Shown here: piece after piece, positions 20,350 to 29,520 of the stretch | Numbering within the stretch: position 1 is the first letter of the stretch | Layout of the letters: each line of letters opens with the position of its first letter | Source: Geosiphon pyriformis | Taxonomy: Eukaryota > Glomeromycota > Glomeromycetes > Archaeosporales > Geosiphonaceae | Direction: 5' to 3' | Assembly (NCBI GenBank): GCA_016748015.1 | Contig: JAAOMT010000706.1 | Location: 536,850 to 568,070 of the forward strand | Length of the DNA: 31,221 nt | Position numbers and translations under genes: made by a program | Notes under the pieces: generated by a model | The model's database searches: none | Told to the model about the DNA's origin: nothing | The model's input: only the letters and a program-made list of their open reading frames with translations

Positions 20350-21887
20350 GGCTGATAAACAGTGGCTTCAACTAGGGGATCCTCTCCAAAAAAATTGATG
20401 TTGGCATGATTGAATCTTTGATTGGGAATATTATTGTTGGGTCTGTTGTTTTGGTTGTCATTGTTTCTGAGAACTGGAGGAGGCAGTGGAGAATTGTTGC
20501 AATCTTTGGAGAAATGTCCAGTTAATCCACATCTATAATACACAGAAGGGCTATGATTTTGCTGTCTTTGATAAGGAGATTGCTGGGACTGATTAAAATG
20601 GTTTTCAAATCTGGGTCTTTGTGGTTGCTGGTTATCTCTAACTGCTTGGGCTAATGGTTCTAATAGCTGAGCAAAATTTACTGTAAATCTATCTATTAAT
20701 TGTTCATTTGGGTCTTGTGTCTGGGCAGCAAAAAAAGTAGTGGCCATTTGAGGAGTAGAAGCCATAACAGGAGCAGAAGCAAAAACTGAAAGTGTGGATC
20801 CCAAATACATTCTTTGGTTGTCTTCAATTTTTTGGGCAAATTTAATGGCCATATTCATGGTGGGATTATCTTTTAAAGCCAAGAGAGGCCAAAGAGCATA
20901 CAATAAATCAGTTCTCAATCCTTTTGTAAAGGAGTGGATCTTTTGCTCTTCAGTCCAGTTTCTACCAGAGTCTACATGCTTGATGAGTTTTTTGATTGCT
21001 TTGGCATATTCGGTCACAATTTTACCAGGACCTTGGGTTTTTTTTTCTAATTCCATATGCCATTTGGATATTAAGATTGGGGTTTTAAATTTGTTTTCAA
21101 ACCGGATTGTGAAAGAGGTGTTGTTTTCTCCGGCATTTGCTGGCATCTATCTAATGATTCTTTGATGGGCATTAGCATCAGTTTCCTGTGAGAACCAGGT
21201 AGCAGAAGAGCCTTGAAGGTAGCCACCAACAATTTGAAACTTGTACTCATCATCATATTGGTTGGCTGTAGCAGCTCTCTCAAAGTCATCCAATCATTCA
21301 ATTAGATCTTGGGCATCATCTTTGAATAATGGTAATGGGATGTTGTTTCTTCATCCTAAAGCAGTCTGTATACCTTGGAGGGCAATCAGAATGTTTTGTT
21401 GCAGAAGGTTTTGAGCCATTGGTTCAGGTGTAACTGTTTGTGTGAAGTGTTTTGATTCACTTGAAAAGAGATCAAAAACAGAAGCAGTTAGATAGCTTTC
21501 TTCTTCTGTTTCAAGAGGAGTTTCTGTTGATTGATGAGCAGCAATCCAAATGTGAATTTGATGATTCAGATATTCAAAATCAGGAGGCTGTTGTTCAAAG
21601 GTTGCAGAATATAAAAGCTGATTGATACTGTTGTTTCTTCTTTCAAAGTTGTCTTCAAAATAAGCTTGGTTAAAGTAATAGATTGTATAAGCTGTGAAGG
21701 TTTCAGCTGAATGCTCATTCAAAAACCAGTTCCAAAAGTCTTGGAATTGTCTGCTAGATTGTTTTTCAATGGAAAAGCAAATCAAACAGAAGGGCAAAGG
21801 ATTAAGTTCAATGAAATCAAAATTGTTTTTGTTGTGTGCTTTAATGTGTTCTTCTGATTGTTGTGGCAGGTATGAATAATTGCTCAT
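20337..21887 (-). pseudogene. gag: gag of element 1, three in-frame stops
   Basis: One frame of 516 codons from ATG 21887 (MSNYSYLPQQ) to TAG at 20337-20339. The N-terminal third is acidic and aromatic. The middle contains the Ty3 capsid-like helical block (LDDFERAATANQYDDEYK, then FSQETDA, then WHMELEKKTQGPGKIVTEYA). The C-terminus is Gln/Asn-rich with a zinc knuckle. The knuckle reads YYRCGLTGHFSKDC, so the first Cys of C-x2-C-x4-H-x4-C is Tyr (TGT to TAT would be a G-to-A change). Three premature stops lie at 21351-21353, 21294-21296 and 21147-21149; the middle one (E-stop-LDD) replaces a likely Trp. No frameshift occurs in the reading frame. Gag forms the virus-like particle and packages element RNA; this copy cannot make the full protein. 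Confidence 0.8.
20343..20349 (-). promoter_or_regulatory. Programmed -1 frameshift heptamer T TTA AAC at the gag-pol junction
   Basis: On the minus strand the end of gag reads CCT TTA AAC TGG TAG. T TTA AAC fits X XXY YYZ exactly in the gag frame, with the gag stop one codon later. A one-base backward slip leads into the pol frame, which is open from here through the protease. TTTAAAC is among the most efficient -1 slippery sites known in animal retroviruses and nidoviruses. Downstream, AGATGCATCT and TCTC...GAGA could form a stem, but I could not establish a pseudoknot. Confidence 0.75.
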
Positions 21888-21916
21888 ACAATAGGAAACA
21901 AAATGGATTTTGACAA

Positions 21917-21933
21917 CCTCACAGGGAGCACTA
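21917..21933 (-). promoter_or_regulatory. Primer-binding site of element 1
   Basis: Minus strand TAGTGCTCCCTGTGAGG, six nt inside the right LTR end (CCCATAACA). It matches element 2's PBS (TGGTGCTTCCTGTAAGG) at 14 of 17 positions; the three differences are transitions, and TAG for the expected TGG (complement of the tRNA CCA end) is a G-to-A change. The primer tRNA would end in about AGGGAGCACCA; its identity is not assigned. Confidence 0.6.
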
Positions 21934-21939
21934 CTTTTA

Positions 21940-22276
21940 TGTTATGGGTTGAAGTAACAAGCTAACAGATAGCAAGAGAGAACAAGATTGTAGGGTGATA
22001 GAAATAATCAAAGGGAATTCAACTTCAATGAGCAAATTGAATAAGTATGGATTCAATGTGCAAGATCAATCTTATAAAATATCTCAGTCACTATTCTTTT
22101 CAAAGGTAACTGGGGAATCTGAAGATAGAGGAATAGTCTGTACTGTCAACAATTAATCACCACTGGTATAATTCTATGCTTCACGTCAGCACTCTTAGAA
22201 TTCAATATCAGGTATCAACTTGTACTTTTCAGTCACATTTATTCAAATAATCTTCAAATGCTACAATTATATACAT
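21940..22276 (-). repeat. Right LTR (5' LTR) of element 1, interrupted
   Basis: Direct repeat of 14890-15225, starting at the same TGTTATGGG and ending near 22271, where homology stops a few bases before element 2's TGTTAC. At six sites the left copy has TG where this copy has CA, and other sites pair CG with CA. The distal half of the LTR, including the 12-bp array, is not present here and should lie beyond element 2 if that element is nested. Confidence 0.7.
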
Positions 22277-22346
22277 TGTTACTCATAAAAATATAGGAAA
22301 TATATTAACATAATTATTAGCCAATCAGAAGTAAGCATAGTAAATG

Positions 22347-22500
22347 TGGAATTCCAGGATTCCTCTTAGGAATTGCAGGATTCCAGGAATTTCAGGATTT
22401 CCAACGAGGAATTGCAGAATTCCAGAATTCCAAGATTCCTCTCAAAGGAATCACAGGATTCCAGGAATTCTAAGATTTCTGTCGTGAAGAATCAAGGAAT
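22347..22500. repeat. Imperfect array of GGAATTCC/AGGATTCC words in U3
   Basis: About 150 bp in which GGAATT, GATTCC, CCAGGA and GAATTCC recur every 10-25 bp, in forward and inverted arrangement because GGAATTCC is self-complementary. Unit length is irregular, so this is a degenerate array. It lies just upstream of the TATA-like box of the LTR and could act as clustered regulatory sites. Confidence 0.6.
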
Positions 22501-22518
22501 TAAGGAATCTCAATTATG

Positions 22519-22526
22519 TATATATA
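22519..22526 (+). promoter_or_regulatory. Candidate TATA box of element 2 LTR
   Basis: The string GTATATATAGCAG follows the repeat array and precedes AATAAATAA-type strings by about 70 bp, the expected spacing from U3 promoter to R. It is supported only by sequence and position within the LTR. Confidence 0.3.
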
Positions 22527-22628
22527 GCAGTAGTGTTAAAACAGAAAAGACAGAATCGATATTACAGAATCCTTAGCCAAGAAACCAATCATTAAATAAA
22601 TAATTATTCCATATTGCAATTCACTATT

Positions 22629-22655
22629 TACTATCAACACTTCATGTTGATAGTA
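22629..22655. repeat. Perfect hairpin, 11-bp stem and 5-nt loop
   Basis: TACTATCAACA, loop CTTCA, then TGTTGATAGTA. The two arms are exactly complementary. It lies downstream of the AATAAATAA strings, near the expected R/U5 boundary, so it would be present in element RNA. A role in polyadenylation, packaging or strand transfer is only inferred. Confidence 0.8.
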
Positions 22656-22734
22656 ATTGCTACTTAACTATGCTGGAACAATAGCTCTTGATCATGGCTA
22701 TTGACGAGATACTAATGGACCAAATTGTCTTGGC

Positions 22735-22800
22735 TTATTTTCTTTATTTTCTTTATTTTTATTTTCTTTATTTTATTTCCTTTCTTTTTTTGATTTTGTT
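22735..22800 (+). repeat. Pyrimidine-rich TTTTCTTTA run
   Basis: About 65 bp nearly free of G, built from repeats of TTTTCTTTA-like words. It lies within the LTR of element 2. Confidence 0.7.
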
Positions 22801-23169
22801 GTTGTATACTAATTGATTAAAAGATTAAGTGCTGAGTTATTGATGTCAAGGATAGCCTGGTAAAAGACCCAGAAATAAGGGTAAAATTTTATATATATTA
22901 TCAGATAGCTTACCAAAAGGGCATGACTGCCAGACTAAATCTGGCCACCACGCTGAGAAAAAAATTGGGAAAACCACTTGAGAATACAACCACTATCAAC
23001 CTTATTGAATCTCTGTCTATTATACAAAGAACTCCATAACAAAACCTTCAGATCAACCAAAACCTTCAGATATCATACCTTCCGCACATCATTCACAAAA
23101 GTAGCTTTTGAGCACCAAGTTATGGGTTTGTTATTCAATTCCACAACAGAAATAATCATCTGTAACATT

Positions 23170-23186
23170 TGGTGCTTCCTGTAAGG
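23170..23186 (+). promoter_or_regulatory. Primer-binding site of element 2
   Basis: TGGTGCTTCCTGTAAGG, two nt after the LTR end GTAACA. TGG pairs with the CCA tail of a tRNA, and the rest implies a tRNA ending about AGGAAGCACCA. It is near-identical to the PBS of element 1 despite unlike LTRs. Confidence 0.7.
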
Positions 23187-23229
23187 TATAATTCTACAGA
23201 GAACCAGCACCGACAACACCAAATCAAAA

Positions 23230-25540
23230 GTGGCAGAATCAGAAATTATAGGAGTAAACCATTTAGGATTCACAAAATCCTTATTTCAACACTATTGTCA
23301 ATACTTGGGATTAAACCACAATCATATATCCACCGAATCAGCCTTCAATTTCTATGTCAATGAAAAAATTTCTTCTTTATTAGGAACACCAGTGAATACT
23401 GAATCAGCAAGAAAAACTTTCTATAAGGAATTAATTCAAAACACCAACCTACCAACAAACCATAATTTTGCATCCATTATCACTGAGATCAACAAAGAAA
23501 TTGAACACTACACTCAACAAAGATATCCAATTACATATGTTAGTAAAGGCAAGGAAAAATTACAAACACCAGCAGTAATACCCAGAAAAATACAGCCACC
23601 TGCTTAGAAGAAAAACAGAGTTGAATTCCCAAGCAACCCACCCTATCACTATACACCTGGAAGCGCCATTAACATATCATCAACAGACACATTCTCATCA
23701 ACTGCAACATCAGCATTTAGACAATTCTCATTCCAAAGTAGACAAAGGAAAACAGAATTGTTAGAACCATATGGCGAATACTTTGAGGGATTTAATTTGT
23801 GATTATCAACCTCATCAGGACTTTGATCACCACTGCCTCTACCAGATTTCAGAATCTCTAATCCATGGGAAGCAGCAGAATCAGAAAAGAAGGAAGAAGA
23901 ATCAGAGTATCAAGAATTCACTTACCAGCACCCAATCACTGAAAACCCAGAAGTTAAAACCCCGAACCTTCAAACTTAGCAACAATTAGAAAATCCGGAA
24001 ATTGAAACTCCGAATATTTGAATGCCGCCAAATCAAAGAAATTAAAAACCCAAATTAATTAATCAGCAAAACTTACCTCCAGTAATCGTCATCAATCAAC
24101 TGCCGATTAATCCCATAGCCAAACCTATACAGCAGTCACTTCAGCTACCACCCCAACAGCCAAGACCACAACAACTGCTTCAACAGCCACCACAACCACC
24201 TAACTTAGATCCAATGGTCTACGCACCAATTGCAAAACTTGACAACTTTATGGGCGAAGAGAATAACGCTCAAGTATGGCTGAACGATATAGAAAAAGCC
24301 ATCGCAGTCAACAGATGGAATGATGCTCGAGCAATGTAAGCCATTCTCTACTTTCTCAAAGATACTACCAATTCATGGTACCAGAGCTTGATTAATAAAC
24401 CACAAGATTTTAATGCCTTTAAAGCAGAATTTCTAAGATACTTCAGCAACAATAACAGCATCAATCACCTAGTTAATGCATTCACCACCATAAAACAAGG
24501 AGAAACTAAAGCAGTCACCACTTACCTGAGATGCTTCCATCGAAACCTATGCCAAATTCAAACAATTGACACCAATTATTTCACAGCACTACAGATATTC
24601 AATCAGTTTATCTATGGTCTGTGCAGCAGCATCTTGCAACATGTACATCTGTTGCATCCAGGCACTCTTTAAGATGCAGTCACACGTGCCAGAGATTTTG
24701 AATCTGCGGAGTCAGAGGCTAACCACGCCCAAGCCATTAATCTAGTAATGAACGGATCATCTGAATTGGATTCCAAATTGGAGAAGTTCAGCAAATCAAT
24801 CAATAAGAGATTGGAAGGATACTTAGCTGACAATCACGCCATTTATCAGCCTCCACAACAACACAATAATCAAGGAAACTCTAATTGTGTCCAAAATCAA
24901 CCATGTTCATCTCCATCAACCAATCGACAGTGGCAACAGGAAATGCATATCTGCCACTATTGTGGTAAACAAAGACATATCCAAATTGACTGTCATCAGC
25001 GTTTAAATAACCAACAATCGGAAAATCAATATCGCAACTCTGATCGCCGGTTCCAAACTCCGAATCAGTACCCAAATCAAAACCCACCCGCTTACCTACT
25101 AGTGACGCAGTCATTAGTCTATCAGTCTCCAGTATATCAACCTCCAATTTATCAGCCGCAGCCACAAGTAATATATCAACCACAGCCACAAATAATCTAT
25201 CAACCCCAACAGATCCAAACACCACCTCAAAGCTTACCACCCAACAGAACTCAAAGACCGAGAATGACTCAACAGAGCTGGAGATCGGCGATAGTAGTCC
25301 ATCAACCAATCCCCAATTCTTCACAGCAACTATCTGGATTACGCCAGTGGAATTCGGGTACCAGTCAACTCCAGAACCCGAATTCCCAGAACTATTTAAG
25401 TCTTCTGATCACCCCAGAAGATGCTTCAACCAGTAACCTGGCATTTACCCAAAAACAACCACTCACCAGTAATATCCCACCCACTACTATCACCAAAGAC
25501 AAGTCATTGGCCACTATCTTCCCATTCGAATTTGAGAAAA
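23230..25540 (+). pseudogene. gag: Gag part of element 2
   Basis: An N-terminal domain (MAESEIIGVNHLGF to about residue 126) precedes a long Ser/Pro/Gln-rich linker. The capsid-like helical block contains AQVWLNDIEKAI, NSWYQSL and FKAEFLRYF (about 24270-24445), the Ty3/gypsy retrotransposon Gag pattern. A zinc knuckle CHYCGKQRHIQIDC (about 24952-24993) is intact. It is followed by a Tyr/Pro/Gln-rich repeat stretch (YQPP, YQSP, YQPQ; about 25120-25215). Eight premature stops lie within it; the ones at 24337 and 24670 flank the capsid core. Gag would form the particle and bind RNA. Confidence 0.75.
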
Positions 25541-25929
25541 CAGCTACAATGCCATTATTTAGTGGAGCCATTCTTGAAGCCAAACCAATTACCACAATGT
25601 ATACTGATGCCAAAGTAGAAGGACAATTCATCAAATTAATTCTGGACAGCGGTTCTGCAGGCAGCATAATCACGAGACAACTCATGGATCAATTAGGTTG
25701 CCGAGTTAATCAAGCTGCCAGTGCCAGAATCATCACAGCCGATGGAGTGACCAAAACTCCAATCGGCGAAATTGACGACTTTCCTTTTGAAGTCAATGGC
25801 ATCATGACTTCCATTAAAGTTCTAGTGATGGAAGCCACTCAATACCAAGCTCTCGTTGGTAATAATTGGCTATCCAAAGTCAATGCAACATTAGACTGGA
25901 ACACTCAGAAACTTCAGCTAATGTATTAG
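25541..25929 (+). pseudogene. Aspartic protease domain of element 2
   Basis: The retropepsin-like core reads KLILDSGSAGSIIT (catalytic Asp in DSG, about 25645), then DGVTKTPIGEI, VLVMEATQYQALVGNNWL and WNTQKLQL. Flap and dimer features of the family are recognisable, and the domain is open from end to end. It closes at a TAG (25927-25929) where a Gln or Trp codon is likely. It would process the polyprotein. Confidence 0.8.
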
Positions 25930-26205
25930 GGCCAACACATACGTGTTCCGGCCATATATGGCCACTTTAAAACTCCTCCAAGAGAGAAACTATTGATTGA
26001 ACTGGAGGAGGAGAAAGAAAAACCTACCTGGGAAGCCTACCAAGTGTCATGGATGGATGAAAAGCACAACGAACTACTGCCAATACTCTTCTGGGACGAC
26101 AGCAATAAGAGAAAAGGGAAACAGAAGGAAGAACTTACTTGGGAAACCGATGACCTGACATGGACTGACAACGATGAGAGTAAACTGACTTCAAGCTGGG
26201 AATGA

Positions 26206-27180
26206 GAAGAGGACAAAGAAAATAAAGGAAAAGGGAAAAAAAAAGAGACCACCCAAACCATCACCGCTTATAATAATACCTACACTATTCCACAACAATC
26301 TACCTATTGTCGACCTAAGCTTATATGCATCGATTGTGACAAGAAATTGTCATCAATGGGCGCATGCTGTAGTGACAATAAGGAATACCACACCACAACA
26401 AAATTCTACTGTCGTCTATGCTTATTCGAATGCTTCGGACGACCAAAAAGGCAAAGAAAATGGAATAACCAACCTTGTCTCGCTTGTGGGGAGACTCTGC
26501 TAGATGAAGGGATGTAAAACAACATCCCAGAATGTGGAGGAATGTGCGATGTATCGTGTCAATACACGATTCTAATAAGTGATTGGGTAAGGAAAGAAAC
26601 CCCAATAGAAGCAGTCTGGAAAAAAGCCATGCAGCAACTGGACAGTTGTCCACATGATGACGACAAAATTTGGCAAATGACACTTGCAAAAATCGAAGGG
26701 GCGACACCAGAAGAGATAAAAATGATCAAAGACAACCTCTCAGAACTTTTAGAGCTTGACTGGGACACAGAACCCATCATAAACCTCCTGGATCCGGAAC
26801 AGTTCCATGAACACTACCAAAAATTAGCACTCACAAGGAAAAAACAAGAACAACAATTAGAGCAGTTGAACGCTCGACTATGTCAACACTGCCTAATTCC
26901 CTGTGACTTCCAGTATTGTGAGGAGTGTGACCTCATTTACAATCCACCATCACACATGATCTACACAATCCCAGAAGAGGAAGAACCAATCAGCAGCTGT
27001 GTGTTAGAATCAGAATTGCCAGTCAATCAAGATTCAAACTCTGACAATAATGATGACAACAATGGTTCAAGCTCCATTCAAAATGGCAATGACAATGACA
27101 GTGATTCCAACTCAGATACAAACTCTGAGTTAAACTATGAACAATATATTGCACTACCAGATCTCTCCAAGGAACAAGAG
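26206..27180 (+). pseudogene. Cys-rich module between protease and dUTPase of element 2
   Basis: A Lys/Glu-rich linker leads into a block with repeated C-x2-C pairs: CIDC (about 26326), CRLC (about 26404), CLAC (about 26477), further Cys after the TAA at 26515, then CQHC and CEEC (about 26884-26930). A helical acidic stretch (KIEGATPEEIKMIKDNLSEL) lies between the two Cys clusters. An Asp/Asn/Ser-rich linker leads to the dUTPase. The paired cysteines suggest one or two zinc-binding folds of treble-clef or zinc-ribbon type. This is not a standard Ty3/gypsy domain and I cannot name its family. Its place beside the dUTPase suggests nucleic acid or protein binding, as inference. Confidence 0.65.
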
Positions 27181-27219
27181 TTGAAATGGTATAGTGACAA
27201 TGGGAAAGGTATTATGCCA

Positions 27220-27640
27220 GAACGTGTGCATAATACTGATGCAGGGTTTGATCTGAGATATCCAGGAAAAAATGTCATCAAATTGGAACCACATTCACAC
27301 ACCTGCATTGATCTAAAAATAGCACTAGAAATTCCAGCAACAACAATGGTTTAATTAGCATCTAAGAGTAGTTTAGCAAAAAGAGGGATTAATATAAGAG
27401 GAGGAATAATTGATGCGGGATATGTAGGAAATATCATCACCATGCTACAAAATGACTCAGAAAAAGCCTATGTAATAGAGCCCAATAAAAAGATAGCACA
27501 GGCAATATTCCTGCCTCTGGTTAAAATAGCTCAGTTAGTATCAGTGAGAAAGCGGGAGGAATTAGGAATAACGGCAAGAGGAATACAGAGATTCAGATCC
27601 ACAGGTAGAATAGATGTACCAGTTAACATGGCAGAGGAAG
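27220..27640 (+). pseudogene. dUTPase domain of element 2, between protease and RT
   Basis: Five trimeric-dUTPase motifs occur in order. Motif 1 is DAGFDLRY (27238-27261). Motif 2 is SKSSLAKRG (27361-27387), where the family has Arg-Ser-Gly/Ser-Leu-Ala. Motif 3 is GGIIDAGYVGN (27400-27432), with the catalytic Asp of the G-x-I-D pattern. Motif 4 is KIAQAIFLP. Motif 5 is RGIQRFRSTGR (27583-27612). The enzyme hydrolyses dUTP and so lowers uracil incorporation during reverse transcription. This copy is broken: a TAA (27352-27354) sits just before motif 2, and in motif 5 two Gly of the family pattern GGFGSTG are Arg (AGA for GGA). The domain is followed by a beta-rich linker (IKIPIYNNTGNVINIPEGTT) commonly seen before RT in gypsy elements. 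Confidence 0.88.
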
Positions 27641-27999
27641 AAATTGTTGGCCAAGGAGAAATTATCTCAACTGGTCAAGCTATTTCTATTCCACTATATA
27701 GCCAGTACATGTTAGCAATAGAAAGGAAGGAAAAGGAGCAAGAACAGATTTTTGAAGTGGAAGCAATCCTTTGTGAATCAGGAGAGATTGGATTGATCAA
27801 TCTCCACATACCAGCCAAAAGCTATAGCAGCATAAAAATTCCCATCTACAACAACACTGGCAATGTTATCAACATACCAGAAGGAACCACCATCAGATAT
27901 CTAACCACAGAAATAGAAGACCAACCACCAAACCCCATTCCAGACTTTCCACAACTTTGTGGATATGTTGACATCACATCACAAACAATCTATGGATGA

Positions 28000-29436
28000 G
28001 ACAAATGTTATTTGCTCCAACCAGAACAATTAAAACAAATGAACATGGGAAACTTAGATCCACTCCAATGTATGCAGCTCAAGATGTTACTCAACAATTT
28101 CAATGACATCTTTGCCAGTGAAAATGAGTTTGGCCAAACTGACATCATCCAGCATTAGATCAAGACTAAAGATGCAATGCCAATCAAACAAAGAGCATAC
28201 AGAGTACCACCAGCCAGCCACAAGATTATTTGTCAAGAAATAAACAGAATGCTTGACAATGGGCTAATTCAACCATCAATGAGTCCATGGTCATCATCAA
28301 TGGTACTCGTTCGTAAGAAAAATGGAAAAATCCAGTTTTGTGTAGACTACAGGAAACTCAATAGTGTAACTTGTGAAGACAGTTATCCAACTCCACGAAT
28401 ACAGGAATTATTCGATGCTTTTGGTGGGAACAAATGGTTCTCCACATTAGATTTAGACAGTGGTTACTGGCAAGTAGCCATGAATCCAGCTGACAAAGAG
28501 AAAACGGCATTTACTACTAGATAAGGGAATTTTGAATTTGAAGTGATGCCATTCGGCTTAACCAATGCCCCAGCAACTTTCCAATGGCTAATGGAAATCG
28601 TGTATACTGGCTTATTGTGGAAATCAGTAGTTGTATACTTGGATAACACCAATGTATTCTTAAAGACATTTGATAATCATCTTCATCATCTTTAACAAGT
28701 GTTTGAAAGACTAAAAAGAGCAGGACTGAAGTTAAATGCGACAAAGTGCTTCTTTGGCAAGACGGAACTCAAATTCTTGGGACACATAGTCGGCAAAGAC
28801 GGCATCAAAATGGATTTAGAGAAAATAGAGATAGTAAAGAACTTTCCAGTACTGACCAATATAACAGAACTGAAATCATTCTTGGGATTTGCCAGCTACT
28901 ATCGTCGTTTTATCAAGAACTTTTCCAAGATAGTAGAGCCACTCAATCAACTACAAAACAAAAATGCAAAATATGAATGGACAGAAAATCAACAAGAAGT
29001 TTTTGATATTCTGAGGAAAAAGCTTATCCAAGCTCCAGTGCTGATCTATTCAGATTACAGCAAACCATTCATCATTACCACCAATGCATCCAGCCAAGCA
29101 TTGAGAGCAGTATTATCTCAGAGAGAACCGAACGGCAGAGAACATCCAGTAACATATGCCAGCAGAGATTTAACACCAGCCGAAAAGAACTATGGAACAC
29201 CGGAACAAGAACACTTAGCAATATACTGGGCCATCATAAAATAGAAAGAATATTTGAGCCAGAAGTTTAAAATATACACAGATCACAAGGGATTAACATC
29301 ACTCCAAAAACAAGAATTTGGAGATAGAAGACAGTCAAGATGGAAAATGGCACTCGCACCATACAATTATACTATACATTACAAAAAAGGAAAAGACAAT
29401 AGAAATGCTGATGGTTTATCACGAATAAGACAAATC
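28000..29436 (+). pseudogene. Reverse transcriptase and RNase H of element 2
   Basis: RT blocks in order: NRMLDNGLIQPSMSPWSS, LVRKKNGKIQFCVDYRKLN, FSTLDLDSGYWQ (first Asp), MPFGLTNAPATFQWLM, then VVYLDNTNV (about 28630-28655). The family motif is Y-x-D-D; here the second Asp is Asn (GAT AAC), a G-to-A change that removes a metal ligand. FQWLM for FQRLM fits CGG to TGG. The thumb and connection (LKFLGHIV, LKSFLGFASYYRRF) are intact. RNase H shows a TTNASS block where the family has T-D-A-S, again Asp to Asn, plus PEQEHLA and YTDHKGL. Stops at 28156, 28522, 28693 and 29242 interrupt it. It would copy element RNA into DNA. Confidence 0.85.
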
Positions 29437-29520
29437 TAAAAACATTTCAACCCAAAAATATAATAAAACTAGAACAATACCAATGGAAAAATACAACAAA
29501 AAATGAACATACAAAAATAT

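Larger units (their letters stand above)
14890..22276 (-). mobile_element. Ty3/gypsy LTR retrotransposon, element 1, degenerate
   Basis: It reads on the minus strand in the order 5' LTR (right copy), primer-binding site, gag, -1 frameshift site, pol (protease, reverse transcriptase, RNase H, integrase), extra ORF, 3' LTR (left copy). Integrase after RNase H places it in Ty3/gypsy. It carries about 14 in-frame stops in gag and pol but no frame-breaking indel. The left LTR joins a LINE ORF1. The right LTR stops at about 22271-22276, where a second element of opposite orientation begins with TGTTAC. No target-site duplication can be shown, because the true right end is probably beyond the window. 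Confidence 0.85.
22277..23167 (+). repeat. 5' LTR of element 2, 891 bp
   Basis: It starts TGTTAC and ends GTAACA, a 6-bp terminal inverted repeat, two nt before the PBS. Inside are a block of GGAATTCC-like repeats (22347-22500), a TATATATA box (about 22519-22526), AATAAATAA strings (about 22595), a strong hairpin (22629-22655) and a pyrimidine-rich run (22735-22800). The order (array, TATA, AATAAA, hairpin) fits a U3-R-U5 layout. It is called from its position and ends; no matching 3' copy is visible in the window. Confidence 0.6.

Noticed and set aside
14885-22281. Target-site duplication around element 1 (left flank GATAT)
   Set aside because: No GATAT follows the right LTR; the true right end is probably displaced by element 2, so a duplication cannot be claimed.
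24881-25324. 147-codon minus-strand open frame
   Set aside because: Antisense to the Gln/Pro/Tyr-rich Gag tail of element 2; CAA/CCA-rich coding produces long antisense frames.
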